From IMG/VR virus record IMGVR_UViG_3300020220_000057, positions 1 through 57,209 of that record: DNA of 57,209 nt; one strand, given 5' to 3'. Origin of the DNA: a virus. This document shows positions 43,813 to 51,877 of this stretch, one piece after another; position 1 is the first letter of the stretch; each line of letters starts with the position of its first letter. The position numbers were made by a program, and so were the translations under genes. The notes beneath the pieces are model-generated. The model worked only from the letters and a program-made list of their open reading frames with translations. It had not been told where the DNA came from and did not search any database.

Positions 43813-44027
43813 TTTTTGCTCCTTGTTAATAACAGTTTTAAATAACTTAGAACAGGCACTAAGGATTTGGCTTGGTCTTTATATTTTGAAGAGCCCATGC
43901 TAGACAAACTGTTGATGTCTTTTTCAAGACGATCAATGGCGGCTTCTAAATCTAAGCAATTAGGAACATCGGATTTATCTATTAAAATATATTCTCCAAG
44001 ACTTTTGTTTTCAGGTTTTTGATTCAT
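43809..44027 (-). CDS. Hypothetical protein, 72 aa
   Basis: This is a mostly helical small protein (CLDLEAAIDRLEKDINSLSS) ending with KSLVPVLSYLKLLLTRSKK. It is coupled to neighbours by overlaps of a few bases. No family is recognised. Confidence 0.5.
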   Translation of the reverse strand: MNQKPENKSLGEYILIDKSDVPNCLDLEAAIDRLEKDINSLSSMGSSKYKDQAKSLVPVLSYLKLLLTRSKK

Positions 44028-44328
44028 ATTCTCTGATACCAGATGGGGTTATTATTGTTATCTTACATCTTTCTACGGGGAGTATTGTCCATTCGTATTC
44101 AAGTAAATCTATTTTTCCATCTTTAGATGCTTTTTCTAAAGCGAGAAGTAGCTCTTCCTCTTTTTCTCTATTTGAACAGATTTGATTAAATGTAGAATCG
44201 GAAAAAACTCCAGAAATTTTTAATTCATTCGCTATATGAGCAACAGATACTGAATATTTTGTTATATTTTTAATTACTTGTAATTTTCTTAGACTCTTCT
44301 TCGAAGGTACGTTTTCCGTGTGTTCCAT
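44011..44328 (-). CDS. Hypothetical protein, 105 aa
   Basis: The ATG at 44328 follows GAGGTTGACT. The helical N-terminal part (RKLQVIKNITKYSVSVAHIA) resembles a DNA-binding helix pair but is not assigned. The C-terminus is beta-like. It overlaps the upstream gene by 59 bases. A TCCGATTC copy lies inside it. Confidence 0.5.
   Translation of the reverse strand: MEHTENVPSKKSLRKLQVIKNITKYSVSVAHIANELKISGVFSDSTFNQICSNREKEEELLLALEKASKDGKIDLLEYEWTILPVERCKITIITPSGIREYESKT
44195..44202 (-). promoter_or_regulatory. TCCGATTC element inside a gene
   Basis: Minus-strand sequence TTTCCGATTCTACAT within 44011-44328. It is about 167 bases from the next start codon (44027), so its role is doubtful. Confidence 0.3.
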
Positions 44329-44500
44329 AGTCAACCTCTAAACAATAGTTTATACCAGAAAAAGAAGACATGAACCTGATGGCCCATTCTAACGCCTCGT
44401 GTTCTTCGTCGAATCTTAACTCGGAAAGGCTGAAGCCTTTATCGGAGACGATAGCCCATGTATTTAGGTCCTTTGTCCTTTTTAGGACTATTCGTCTCAT
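44270..44500 (-). CDS. Hypothetical protein, 76 aa
   Basis: The ATG at 44500 follows AAGGAAAACATA and is preferred to a start further upstream. The protein has the look of a small alpha/beta domain (MRRIVLKRTKDLNTWAIVSD at its start, EALEWAIRFMSSFSGINYCL in the middle). It lies between DNA ligase and unknown genes. No family is recognised. Confidence 0.5.
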   Translation of the reverse strand: MRRIVLKRTKDLNTWAIVSDKGFSLSELRFDEEHEALEWAIRFMSSFSGINYCLEVDYGTHGKRTFEEESKKITSN

Positions 44501-44510
44501 TATGTTTTCC

Positions 44511-45383
44511 TTACAAGTCGTCTTTGTGACGAAAACCTTCAAAAATTGGAAAACGTGGTCTGTCCAATGCGCCGCATGGTTGATGTCTGTACTTAATTAT
44601 AGTACCAAGTAAGGTGTCTTTAGCATTCCAAAAATCAATTCTTTGCCGCTCGGTCAGCCCTGTTGATACTGCAAATTCTATTTTTGTATTAATATCTCTT
44701 ACCAAAAAGGCGCCAAGCATGCCAGATGAAACCATACCATCTAGCGAGGTTGATCTTTTTGTTTTTCCAAAAGCATCCACTTCGATCGGATTTGTATTGT
44801 GCATCATTTCTTCTGTTCCAATTATCTCTGCTTCCGAATCAGTAAATCTTTTTACTTTTAAAAGCAATCCTTCTTTAAAAGAAGATCTACCAAATTTATA
44901 ATGACCCTTTGGATCTCTCAACATCAAACCTTCAAAACCTAATTTAAAGCATTCTTCTTCATAGGCAGAGAGTTCTTCGTGACATCTTATTATTTTTTGC
45001 TCTACTGCTTTTAATGAAGGATGTATTTTTGAAATATCATTTAATGAACTGATTCTTTTTGCAAAAGGATCAAGTGGATTTGATATACAATCAAAAACAT
45101 AATAAGTAAAATCAGGTTTTCCATCTCTACTCATTATGGCAGAAGATGATTCATTAAAAGAAAAACCAGATACAAGCTCGCCATCTAATGCAAAATCAAT
45201 TGATAATTTTTCAAGCGTTTCTCTAATGTGTCGATTTGGTATTGGTTTAAATGTTCTAGAAACTAAAGAATTTGATTGTAAAATAGCTCGTATTCCATCT
45301 AATTTTGGACTTGCTATTAACGGATATTTTAATTTAACAAAATCTTCAACAGCAGAGGCAAGCATTGGACGAGTAATTATCAT
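44511..45383 (-). CDS. ATP-dependent DNA ligase, 290 aa
   Basis: This seals DNA nicks using ATP. The ATG at 45383 is preceded by GGAGGCTTTT; a longer frame upstream has no such site. The adenylation motif I is SPKLDGIRA with Lys27. Motif Ia/III-type segments follow (ALDGELVSG, TYYVFDCI), then motif IV LGFEGLMLRDP and motif V GLLLKVKRF. The C-terminal part matches a short OB-fold domain (GMLGAFLVRDIN). The size is that of minimal phage ligases such as T7 and relatives. Confidence 0.87.
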   Translation of the reverse strand: MIITRPMLASAVEDFVKLKYPLIASPKLDGIRAILQSNSLVSRTFKPIPNRHIRETLEKLSIDFALDGELVSGFSFNESSSAIMSRDGKPDFTYYVFDCISNPLDPFAKRISSLNDISKIHPSLKAVEQKIIRCHEELSAYEEECFKLGFEGLMLRDPKGHYKFGRSSFKEGLLLKVKRFTDSEAEIIGTEEMMHNTNPIEVDAFGKTKRSTSLDGMVSSGMLGAFLVRDINTKIEFAVSTGLTERQRIDFWNAKDTLLGTIIKYRHQPCGALDRPRFPIFEGFRHKDDL

Positions 45384-45396
45384 AAAAGCCTCCGTT

Positions 45397-45696
45397 TTAT
45401 GGACAGTCATTAACCCTTTTTGATATTTTTTCAAGAATCTTAAAATCACCGGCTCCAGTTGATAGTTCCGTATCCCATTTGTTTTCTAAATACCATCTAT
45501 AATAATATCTATTATTTGCTATTTTTTCAATTCTTACTCTATGACGAGACTTTGTCTCGCCATTGGGCAAATCAACAATCATTAAACAATCTCCAACATT
45601 GTATTTATGATTATTGTTAGACGGTGAATTTTTATCAAAATAAACACTAGTTGTCTTGCAACCAGTTAATAGCAAAAACACAAATAAAAAATGCAT
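45397..45696 (-). CDS. Small lipoprotein, 99 aa
   Basis: MHFLFVFLLLTGCKT is a lipoprotein signal with lipobox LTGC. The mature part contains a compact beta region (YNVGDCLMIVDLPNGETKSR). It is the second small lipoprotein of the block. Function is unknown. No clear Shine-Dalgarno lies directly before the ATG, so translation may depend on the upstream gene. Confidence 0.6.
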   Translation of the reverse strand: MHFLFVFLLLTGCKTTSVYFDKNSPSNNNHKYNVGDCLMIVDLPNGETKSRHRVRIEKIANNRYYYRWYLENKWDTELSTGAGDFKILEKISKRVNDCP

Positions 45697-45699
45697 GTT

Positions 45700-46080
45700 T
45701 TATTTATTTTCCATTAAGTTTTCTTCTATTGTTTTTGAAAAATCATTAAATAACACAATTTGTCTAGCGTTTTCTATTGCGTTAGAAAGCAATTCTTCTT
45801 GAAAGACTGGTTCTTCTTTAATATCATAAATAGCACGACACAATGCTACTCTAAAATTATTTTGTGAAATTAAAACTTGATCTTGATTTGCTTTTTTATT
45901 TTCAGCATCATCTAACATCTGTGAATAATCATCACATGCTTTTTTAAGATACGGAGGAACTGTTATATTCCATGTTTTGAAAAAATCAAAAACAACAAAA
46001 ACATCATCTGAGTCTGTCAAAACTTCTGCCAATGGCTCGCGTTGAAATTTATTATCATCGTCGTCATAACTAGTGCTCAT
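45700..46080 (-). CDS. Hypothetical protein, 126 aa
   Basis: AATGGAGATTTGTT precedes the ATG. The product is acidic (MSTSYDDDDNKFQREPLAEV at its start) and helical, ending in IEENLMENK. A TCCGAATC variant of the repeated element ends 30 bases upstream. No family is recognised. It separates the RNR genes from the lipoprotein and ligase genes. Confidence 0.55.
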   Translation of the reverse strand: MSTSYDDDDNKFQREPLAEVLTDSDDVFVVFDFFKTWNITVPPYLKKACDDYSQMLDDAENKKANQDQVLISQNNFRVALCRAIYDIKEEPVFQEELLSNAIENARQIVLFNDFSKTIEENLMENK

Positions 46081-46110
46081 AACAAATCTCCATTGTTGTT
46101 AATGATCATA

Positions 46111-46118
46111 GATTCGGA
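46111..46118 (-). promoter_or_regulatory. TCCGAATC, one-mismatch copy of the repeated element
   Basis: Minus-strand sequence TATCCGAATCTATGA. It ends 30 bases before the ATG at 46080, the same spacing as the exact copies. Confidence 0.4.
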
Positions 46119-46124
46119 TATTGC

Positions 46125-47816
46125 TTAAGAATGACAAGCAACGCATTCTTCGTTGCCCCTTGAAGAGATATCGGCTCTTAATACAGAACTAGAGCGAACA
46201 TAATATAGTCCATTTAAACCTTTTTCATATGCCCTCATGTGAACATCGTGAAAATATTGAGGATCGACGTCTGCTGGGAAAAATAAATTCAAACTCTGAC
46301 CTTGGCATATATATTTTTGTCTATCACCAGCAAGATCTATCAATGTGCGTTGATCTATTTCAAATGCTGTTTTAAATACATTTTTTTCATGGTCATTAAG
46401 AAAATTTAAATTTCTAACAGACCCACCGTCTTCTATTATACTTTTCCATGTTGTATCGTTGTCTTGAGATTTTGATGCAAGAAGAGATTTTAATTGTGGA
46501 TTAAATTCAATAAATGTCCCTTTAGATGTTTTCTTTACATATGCATTGGCATTTATAGGTTCTATTCCTGCAGATACATTTCCAGATATTATTGAATTAG
46601 ATGCGGTTGGTGCAACAGCTAATAAGTGAGTATTCCTCATACCTGTGTTTTTGCACCATTCAGGTTCTCCATAAACTTTTGCCATATCTTTGCTGGCTCT
46701 TAATGCTTCTTGTTTTAACCTTTTAAATATTGCTTTATTTAAAATAGAAGCTCTAAATTCATCTATTGCTGTCATTTCTAATTGCAAAAGAGTATGCCAG
46801 CCAAGAACTCCTAATCCAAGTGCTCTTCCTTTTGTAGCATGTCTGACCGCAGCCTCGAATCCAGGTCTATTTTTAGCTTTTTCTATAAATTCATTCATTG
46901 CACCTTCAAGAAGCCAAGTAGAAAGATAAACCGCATCGGTGTCTTTCCATTCATTCCATTTTGCAAGATTCATTGAACTTAAACAGCATACAAAAGTATG
47001 ATCTGGATCTGTGTGTAAATATATCTCATTGCATATATTAGATGTATGTACTTGCAAATTATTTTTTACATATGCTTCTGGTCTGTTTCTGTTAACGTTA
47101 TCAGTCATAAACCAATAAGGCTCACCTGTTTCTAGTCTTGTTTTGTACATTTCAAGACAAAAGTCTCTGGTTTTTTCATCGCCAGATTTTAGTTTTTCAA
47201 AAAAAGAATCATCAAGACAAACGCCATGGTGAAGATTTAGACATTGTCTGTTTACATCTCCCTCTGGTCTTCTCATTCTCATAAAGGAACTAATGTCGCC
47301 ATGATTCCATGGAATATATACTGCAGCAGCTCCTCTTCTCATATTGCCTTGAGACACGCCGATTATTGTTGAATCATATACTTTTGCAAACGGAATAAGA
47401 CCTTCTGTTGTTCCGCCAGTAGCTATTTTAGCTCCTGCAGGTCTTATGTCGCCCATGTAGACGCCGACACCTCCACCGTATTTTGATAACATTGCTAATT
47501 CATGATTTTTTGTAAATATATTATCAGTTGAATCTCCAACATGTATTGAATAACAACTTATAGGAAGACCTCTTTCTGTTCCCATGTTTGAAAAACACGG
47601 AGTAGATAAACAAAGCCATCCATTCCACATTATGTTAAAAAACTTATTTGCAAAGTCGGGTCTGTCTAATCTATTTGCGGCTGACACTGCTACACGTAGC
47701 CACGCAGACTTTGGGGTTTCATTATCTAACAAATAACCACCGCGCAAGGTTTGAAAGCCAGGTTCTGTCAACCACTGCGGAGCTTCGCCCGCTGCCTTCA
47801 ACTCTTCTAATTTCAT
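46125..47816 (-). CDS. nrdA: Class I ribonucleotide reductase large subunit, 563 aa
   Basis: NrdA reduces ribonucleoside diphosphates. The start is in an ATGA overlap with nrdB and has AGGA seven bases upstream. Active-site features seen are STPCFSNMG (first redox Cys), the SNICNEIYL segment carrying the N-x-C-x-E triad, and the radical-transfer and C-terminal redox pair (ECVACHS at the end, C-x-x-C). There is no N-terminal ATP-cone, so the protein is shorter than the 761-residue E. coli enzyme and is probably not inhibited by dATP through that site. It pairs with the nrdB gene just upstream. Confidence 0.92.
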   Translation of the reverse strand: MKLEELKAAGEAPQWLTEPGFQTLRGGYLLDNETPKSAWLRVAVSAANRLDRPDFANKFFNIMWNGWLCLSTPCFSNMGTERGLPISCYSIHVGDSTDNIFTKNHELAMLSKYGGGVGVYMGDIRPAGAKIATGGTTEGLIPFAKVYDSTIIGVSQGNMRRGAAAVYIPWNHGDISSFMRMRRPEGDVNRQCLNLHHGVCLDDSFFEKLKSGDEKTRDFCLEMYKTRLETGEPYWFMTDNVNRNRPEAYVKNNLQVHTSNICNEIYLHTDPDHTFVCCLSSMNLAKWNEWKDTDAVYLSTWLLEGAMNEFIEKAKNRPGFEAAVRHATKGRALGLGVLGWHTLLQLEMTAIDEFRASILNKAIFKRLKQEALRASKDMAKVYGEPEWCKNTGMRNTHLLAVAPTASNSIISGNVSAGIEPINANAYVKKTSKGTFIEFNPQLKSLLASKSQDNDTTWKSIIEDGGSVRNLNFLNDHEKNVFKTAFEIDQRTLIDLAGDRQKYICQGQSLNLFFPADVDPQYFHDVHMRAYEKGLNGLYYVRSSSVLRADISSRGNEECVACHS

Positions 47817-48805
47817 ACGTAGGTCCTCTTGTCAAAATTTACAATATCCCATGATATGTGGCCTTTAGAGTAGGCAGTTGGTTTTACTGCAAAAAAATCA
47901 GCATGCTCACCACCGCTGACCATAATATCGAACCAATTTGTTATGCGATTAACAGATTGCATATCGATATTTTTCCAGTTTCTTTTAAGACCAAGATCTT
48001 CTAATTTAGTATTTGCCCTAAATCGTATATATGTCTTAAGATCTTTAGAAGACAATCCCTCAATCTCTCCATCTGAGAAAACAGAATCTATGTAGTCGTC
48101 TTCAAGATCAACTGTTTCTCTTGCCGAATTTATTATTCTTTGTCTAAGCTCTTCTGTCATTAATTCTGGATGCTCTTCTATTAATTTTCTAAACAACCAA
48201 CATCCAGCTTCTGAATGAAGAGACTCGTCTCTAACAGACCATGCTACTATATTAGCAACACCCTTTAATTTGCCAAATCTAGAAAAAGACATTAATACTG
48301 CAAAAGAAGAAAAAAGAGATACGCCTTCTGTAAAAGCAGAAAACACAGCAAGACTTACTGCTTTATCTTCAAGTGTCTCAGAGCAGGTTAACGTTTCTGC
48401 AAGTCTGTGTTTCTTTGCTCTCATAGCGGGATCATTAAGAAATGCCTCATACTCAGATAGAGGAAGACCTAAACTTTGAGATAAATAATCATATGCCCAA
48501 ATATGCACAGCTTCCATTCCGCCGTTTTGACATGCCATTTGTTGTATCTCGGGATGAGGAAACCACTTTGCAACATACCCAGACCAATATTCTTCTGCAT
48601 CTATTTCTATAGTTGTAAACAAACGAAGAATTTTTATTACTGCTTTTTTTTCTGTTTCTGTAAGATTTTGATTATAATCTCTTATGTCCGCAGCCATAGA
48701 AACCTCTGTGGGGATCCAGTGGGCCATTGCTTGTTTTGTAAAATACTCAAACGCTTCTGGATATCTAAATGGACGATATGCTGCCCTTGGTACCGTTAGC
48801 ATCAT
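47813..48805 (-). CDS. nrdB: Class I ribonucleotide reductase small subunit, 330 aa
   Basis: NrdB holds the dinuclear metal centre and tyrosyl radical. E-x-x-H-x-x-x-Y is seen as EAVHIWAY, so the radical Tyr is present. Further ligands are in FSAFTEGVSLF and SVRDESLHSEAG. Two adjacent ATG codons start the gene; AAAGG lies three bases before the first and six before the second, so the second (48802) may be the one used. The start overlaps the TGA of a 16-codon leader ORF. It leads the nrdB-nrdA pair at a divergent junction. Confidence 0.92.
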   Translation of the reverse strand: MMLTVPRAAYRPFRYPEAFEYFTKQAMAHWIPTEVSMAADIRDYNQNLTETEKKAVIKILRLFTTIEIDAEEYWSGYVAKWFPHPEIQQMACQNGGMEAVHIWAYDYLSQSLGLPLSEYEAFLNDPAMRAKKHRLAETLTCSETLEDKAVSLAVFSAFTEGVSLFSSFAVLMSFSRFGKLKGVANIVAWSVRDESLHSEAGCWLFRKLIEEHPELMTEELRQRIINSARETVDLEDDYIDSVFSDGEIEGLSSKDLKTYIRFRANTKLEDLGLKRNWKNIDMQSVNRITNWFDIMVSGGEHADFFAVKPTAYSKGHISWDIVNFDKRTYV

Positions 48806-48852
48806 AGGCCTTTCTTTAGAGAAGACAATACTCCTAGAGGCAAAACTCTCAT
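48802..48852 (-). CDS. Possible 16-aa leader ORF coupled to nrdB
   Basis: ATG at 48852 encodes MRVLPLGVLSSLKKGL, and its TGA lies within the double ATG of nrdB (ATGATG), a typical coupling overlap. Its own ribosome site is weak (AAGAAG). It may be a translational coupling device for nrdB or chance. Confidence 0.35.
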   Translation of the reverse strand: MRVLPLGVLSSLKKGL

Positions 48853-48867
48853 GAGAAATCTTCTTTT

Positions 48868-48939
48868 TTAGTTTATTGTTTTAATGGGATAAAGATTTAA
48901 AGCAGCATTTTTATTAAGATGGGGATTTGTTGAAAACAT
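48868..48939 (-). CDS. Short leader peptide ORF upstream of nrdB, 23 aa
   Basis: A very strong AAGGAGGAAAA precedes the ATG at 48939. The 23-codon ORF (MFSTNPHLNKNAALNLYPIK at its start) ends in TAA, 65 bases before nrdB. Because the ribosome site is among the best in the window it is likely translated. It could regulate nrdBA or be a tiny protein in its own right. Confidence 0.45.
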   Translation of the reverse strand: MFSTNPHLNKNAALNLYPIKTIN

Positions 48940-49004
48940 TTTTCCTCCTTGCTGCCTATGAATCTAATTGTACCTCTTTTATAGGTTAGACTATGTCTTA
49001 CAAG

Positions 49005-49011
49005 GTATAAG
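49005..49011 (+). promoter_or_regulatory. Possible -10 element for the gene at 49038
   Basis: GTATAAG in CAAGGTATAAGATGATTAAG, 26 bases before the ATG. It matches the GTATAAC placed before both ClpP-like genes. On the other strand this 230-base divergent gap also holds TATAAA (about 48976-48981), a possible -10 for the nrdB transcript. Confidence 0.3.
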
Positions 49012-49037
49012 ATGATTAAGATTTACTGGAGAATAAA

Positions 49038-49340
49038 ATGCCATTAATAGCAGCAAAACTAAAGTCAGCAATAAAAACAAGAGTTTACAATGCTCTTGAA
49101 AAAGAATTTTCAAGTGATGCAAAAGACAATCCAAAAGCAAAAGAGTATTGGAAAAAATTAGCTTCTGCAATTTCAGAAATGGCAGAAGACATAGTTGATA
49201 CATTGCAACAAGATGCACAAGTTGCCGCCGGCATACAAGTTGTTGTAAATCCTGGTCAGGTTGTGGCAACGCCAGCTGGTCCTGGTTCTACTTCAACTCC
49301 AGGAACAGCCAGCACAACCTCACCAGGTAAGATTATTTAA
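49038..49340 (+). CDS. Small probable structural protein, 100 aa
   Basis: CTGGAGAATAAA precedes the ATG. The N-terminal 70 residues are helical (AAKLKSAIKTRVYNALEKEF, then AISEMAEDIVDTLQQDAQVA). The C-terminus is Pro/Gly/Thr/Ser-rich and ends TSPGKII. This layout is common in small phage virion proteins, and the plus orientation matches the virion genes. No firm family is assigned. It converges with the minus gene at 49333 with an 8-base overlap. Confidence 0.6.
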   Translation: MPLIAAKLKSAIKTRVYNALEKEFSSDAKDNPKAKEYWKKLASAISEMAEDIVDTLQQDAQVAAGIQVVVNPGQVVATPAGPGSTSTPGTASTTSPGKII

Positions 49341-49542
49341 TTCTATAAGAGCGCAAAACTGATTCGTTATTTTTTCTGCGTTCTTCTTGCATTTTCTTTT
49401 TCTTTTCTTCAAAAGAAGAATCAATAATGTTTTTTTCACAATCGCAATCAAAAATAGTATTAAATGAAATTTCTTCTTTTGAAGAAACACTTTCAATATC
49501 ACCAGAGTTCTTCTTCTTGAATTCCAGAATCTTCGCTGTCAT
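49333..49542 (-). CDS. Hypothetical protein, 69 aa
   Basis: GAGGAAGATTTAA precedes the ATG. The product is Lys/Glu-rich (MTAKILEFKKKNSGDIESVS at its start), with a FDCDCEKN motif and a strongly charged helix after it. Function is unknown. Confidence 0.5.
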   Translation of the reverse strand: MTAKILEFKKKNSGDIESVSSKEEISFNTIFDCDCEKNIIDSSFEEKKKKMQEERRKNNESVLRSYRIK

Positions 49543-49711
49543 TTAAATCTTCCTCCATCGAATCCACCGTGTCCTTTAAATCCCATAAACAATTGGACAC
49601 CTTAACCATATTGGATTTCAACTCCCCATCTGCCGATGGGTTGCTTGCAAAAAAATCGGTCATCATTTCTAACATCTTAGATATAAGATAACTTTCTTTT
49701 ACTTTTTTCAT
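49499..49711 (-). CDS. Hypothetical protein, 70 aa
   Basis: The ATG at 49711 overlaps the upstream TGA (ATGA). The product is helical with an acidic C-terminus (DLKDTVDSMEEDLNDSEDSG). No family is recognised. Confidence 0.5.
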   Translation of the reverse strand: MKKVKESYLISKMLEMMTDFFASNPSADGELKSNMVKVSNCLWDLKDTVDSMEEDLNDSEDSGIQEEELW

Positions 49712-50058
49712 TTCCATGCTCTGCCAATAAAAGCATTTGTTTGTCTTTGGTTTTCTAGTTCTAGTTCTTGACTTGTTATTTTTTGTATATCATTACATAT
49801 TTTTTGTTTATTTTCACCATCTAATTTTAAATACATATTTATACAATAATCAATTATCATGCACATATCTGGCGTTAGGACAGTGGATGAAACAACGCCG
49901 CAGTCTACAACATGCCAATTGTGGCATATTTTTTTACACAAAACTACTGCGGTTCGTCTATTGATTTTATTTGTTAAACTATATTTAATAACAGTTGTCG
50001 ATAAGACTTCCACTGAATGTTCGTCATCTGCAATGCAAACTACGTTTGTAAAATGCAT
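49708..50058 (-). CDS. Hypothetical protein, 116 aa
   Basis: The ATG at 50058 follows TTGGAGGATATCTAT and is clearly better than an earlier frame start. A TCCGATTC element ends 28 bases upstream. The protein begins MHFTNVVCIADDEHSVEVLS, has several Cys, and ends in a basic AFIGRAWK. No family is recognised. Confidence 0.55.
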   Translation of the reverse strand: MHFTNVVCIADDEHSVEVLSTTVIKYSLTNKINRRTAVVLCKKICHNWHVVDCGVVSSTVLTPDMCMIIDYCINMYLKLDGENKQKICNDIQKITSQELELENQRQTNAFIGRAWK

Positions 50059-50086
50059 ATAGATATCCTCCAACAAGGATATATTG

Positions 50087-50094
50087 GAATCGGA
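50087..50094 (-). promoter_or_regulatory. TCCGATTC element, upstream of 49708-50058
   Basis: Minus-strand sequence TTTCCGATTCCAATA in the gap after the 50101-50376 gene. It ends 28 bases before the ATG at 50058. Confidence 0.55.
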
Positions 50095-50100
50095 AAACAC

Positions 50101-50376
50101 TTACAATGTTTTAGAACTAAAACCTAAAAACATAAAAAGTCTTTTTAACAAAGAAGGAGGTTCTACTTCAGTTTCGTACATTTTACTTAAATGTTTCAAT
50201 GAAGCAAGTTCTAATGAAAGACTAGTTTCAACAAACTCAATCGCACGCGTGTGTTCAACTGAGCCATCGAAATTTGATACCAAAAACTGTAATCTTTCTA
50301 AAGTTTCTTTTAAACTTGACCTAGAAGAAGAAATTGACTTAAGCAATTCAGATTTGAGAGATACTTTATTTTCCAT
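50101..50376 (-). CDS. Hypothetical helical protein, 91 aa
   Basis: CGGAGGACATATCG precedes the ATG. Most of the sequence is predicted helix with Leu/Ser/Glu (SRSSLKETLERLQFLVSNFD), ending in a hydrophobic LLKRLFMFLGFSS tail that might contact membrane. No family is recognised. Confidence 0.5.
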   Translation of the reverse strand: MENKVSLKSELLKSISSSRSSLKETLERLQFLVSNFDGSVEHTRAIEFVETSLSLELASLKHLSKMYETEVEPPSLLKRLFMFLGFSSKTL

Positions 50377-50596
50377 CGATATGTCCTCCGTTTTTGATTT
50401 GTTTTATGTTTTCATTCATAAAATTTGCTTTTGTATAATATGCAATTTGCTTTACTTCACTTTCGCTATAAAAAGAAGGTTGAATCATATGTTTGTTTTT
50501 AGACGATTTTTTTGCTTTAGATGCAACATTATCTATATAGACAATTGCGATCCAATAAAGTACCATAAATAAAAATATATACAACACTATATCCAT
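50366..50596 (-). CDS. Small membrane protein, 76 aa
   Basis: An N-terminal transmembrane segment (IVLYIFLFMVLYWIAIVYID, residues about 3-22) is followed by a basic stretch (KAKKSSKNK) and a polar tail. It is probably N-out or N-in single-span. It sits with other membrane or exported small proteins, which may form a lysis or envelope-modification group. Confidence 0.55.
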   Translation of the reverse strand: MDIVLYIFLFMVLYWIAIVYIDNVASKAKKSSKNKHMIQPSFYSESEVKQIAYYTKANFMNENIKQIKNGGHIDGK

Positions 50597-50841
50597 TATT
50601 TTTTCCTACATTGAATATGTCCAAGATACAGGCCTTTATTATCTAATAAAGAAGTAATTGTTTTGTTTTTTTGTGAACAGTTAACTATTATCTTTCCAGA
50701 TTCACAAGCCAAAATAACAATTGGTTTAACTGGTCTAACTTCCACGGTGGGAGAGATACATCTTTCGAGATGAACAGAAACATCTGCAGAATAAGGACTA
50801 CTCATTGCTATTGTAAAAGTATGAATTAATGTTGTTATCAT
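50596..50841 (-). CDS. Hypothetical protein, 81 aa
   Basis: AGGTTTCAAAAC lies somewhat far upstream, so translation may rely on the ATGA overlap with the preceding gene. The N-terminus (MITTLIHTFTIAMSSPYSAD) is mildly hydrophobic and could be a weak signal peptide. The rest has four Cys. No family is recognised. Confidence 0.45.
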   Translation of the reverse strand: MITTLIHTFTIAMSSPYSADVSVHLERCISPTVEVRPVKPIVILACESGKIIVNCSQKNKTITSLLDNKGLYLGHIQCRKK

Positions 50842-51080
50842 TTTTGTTTTGAAACCTCATTCATTGAAATAGCAAGACTTTTTGCTCCCGCGGCAGCACC
50901 TGCAATGTATCTGGGTATGCCACCTAACCACATTGCAAAAAGTATACTTGAGTCTATGTTAAACAAAACAAATAAAAGAACGGATAAAAGACCATCTATT
51001 AATAGATATTTGCCTAAATTATGTAGTATTAAATTTTTCCAAAAACCTATTATTATTTTCTGCAGACCATCTTCATCCAT
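50838..51080 (-). CDS. Small two-span membrane protein, possible holin-like, 80 aa
   Basis: CAGAGGTTCTTAA precedes the ATG. Two hydrophobic segments are visible (LLIDGLLSVLLFVLFNI and ILFAMWLGGIPRYIAGAAAG). Size and topology are compatible with a holin, but no specific holin family is recognised and no endolysin is adjacent. Treat as a membrane protein of unknown role. Confidence 0.5.
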   Translation of the reverse strand: MDEDGLQKIIIGFWKNLILHNLGKYLLIDGLLSVLLFVLFNIDSSILFAMWLGGIPRYIAGAAAGAKSLAISMNEVSKQK

Positions 51081-51374
51081 TTAAGAACCTCTGTTTTGAA
51101 TTGACAACATTTTTTTATTGTTCCAATATTTTGCATTTTTTACTGTTCTAAGAACATCATTTAAATAATTAACAAAAACTTTATTATTATTATCTTTTGC
51201 AATAGAAACAATAGCTGATATTGATTCTTTATCTCTAAAAGATTTGACAATAAATTTATCATTTATCAATCTAACTTTTAGATTTTCTTTTTGGATCTTT
51301 TCAATTTGTTTATTTGACAATTCAAACATTTTGTTATTTTTCATAGAAATATCCAAATAACAAATTTTTGTCAT
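51081..51374 (-). CDS. Hypothetical protein, 97 aa
   Basis: The ATG at 51374 overlaps the upstream TAA (TAATG) with GGGGAGAAATG just before. The protein is basic and Asn/Lys-rich (NKQIEKIQKENLKVRLINDK). No family is recognised. Confidence 0.5.
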   Translation of the reverse strand: MTKICYLDISMKNNKMFELSNKQIEKIQKENLKVRLINDKFIVKSFRDKESISAIVSIAKDNNNKVFVNYLNDVLRTVKNAKYWNNKKMLSIQNRGS

Positions 51375-51877
51375 TACATTTCTCCCCAAAGAGATATTAC
51401 ATTATTTTTAGAAACACATTGTCCATCTTTCATTTTTAATACAGCTGGACCGATTATCGTAATTGGAGCAAGCATAAATAAAACATCATTTACATGAGAG
51501 TGTACAGCTATCCAAATTGGAGTAGAGTTTTCTACTTTATAAGTAAACAAGTTAATTGGATTCTTTACATCAATAAAGACACATTTATTATCCAACATCC
51601 TGAGATCTAAGATGTTGCTTACCAATGAATCATACATAGGCGCACATGATTTGCACATCAAGTACATTGAATTATTAGTAACATCATGACACAATGTTGC
51701 TATTTCTAGCACGCATTCAAACGCGTCCATATAAAGCATCTCTGCTTCTACAGAGGCAATTTGTTCAGTGTTTTTACACACACTTAACAACTCGCCATAG
51801 GTTATTGTATCGTTTACAGATATCACCGTGTGCATTTCGTATTCGTTACTGGATTTATCAATTGCATTTTCGAGCAT
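51374..51877 (-). CDS. Hypothetical protein, 167 aa
   Basis: AGGGAAACAACTAC precedes the ATG, which lies 55 bases inside the end of the upstream secreted-protein gene. The sequence is Cys/Met/Val-rich (CVLEIATLCHDVTNNSMYLM, CKSCAPMYDSLVSN) and beta-like at the C-terminus. No family is recognised. Confidence 0.5.
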   Translation of the reverse strand: MLENAIDKSSNEYEMHTVISVNDTITYGELLSVCKNTEQIASVEAEMLYMDAFECVLEIATLCHDVTNNSMYLMCKSCAPMYDSLVSNILDLRMLDNKCVFIDVKNPINLFTYKVENSTPIWIAVHSHVNDVLFMLAPITIIGPAVLKMKDGQCVSKNNVISLWGEM

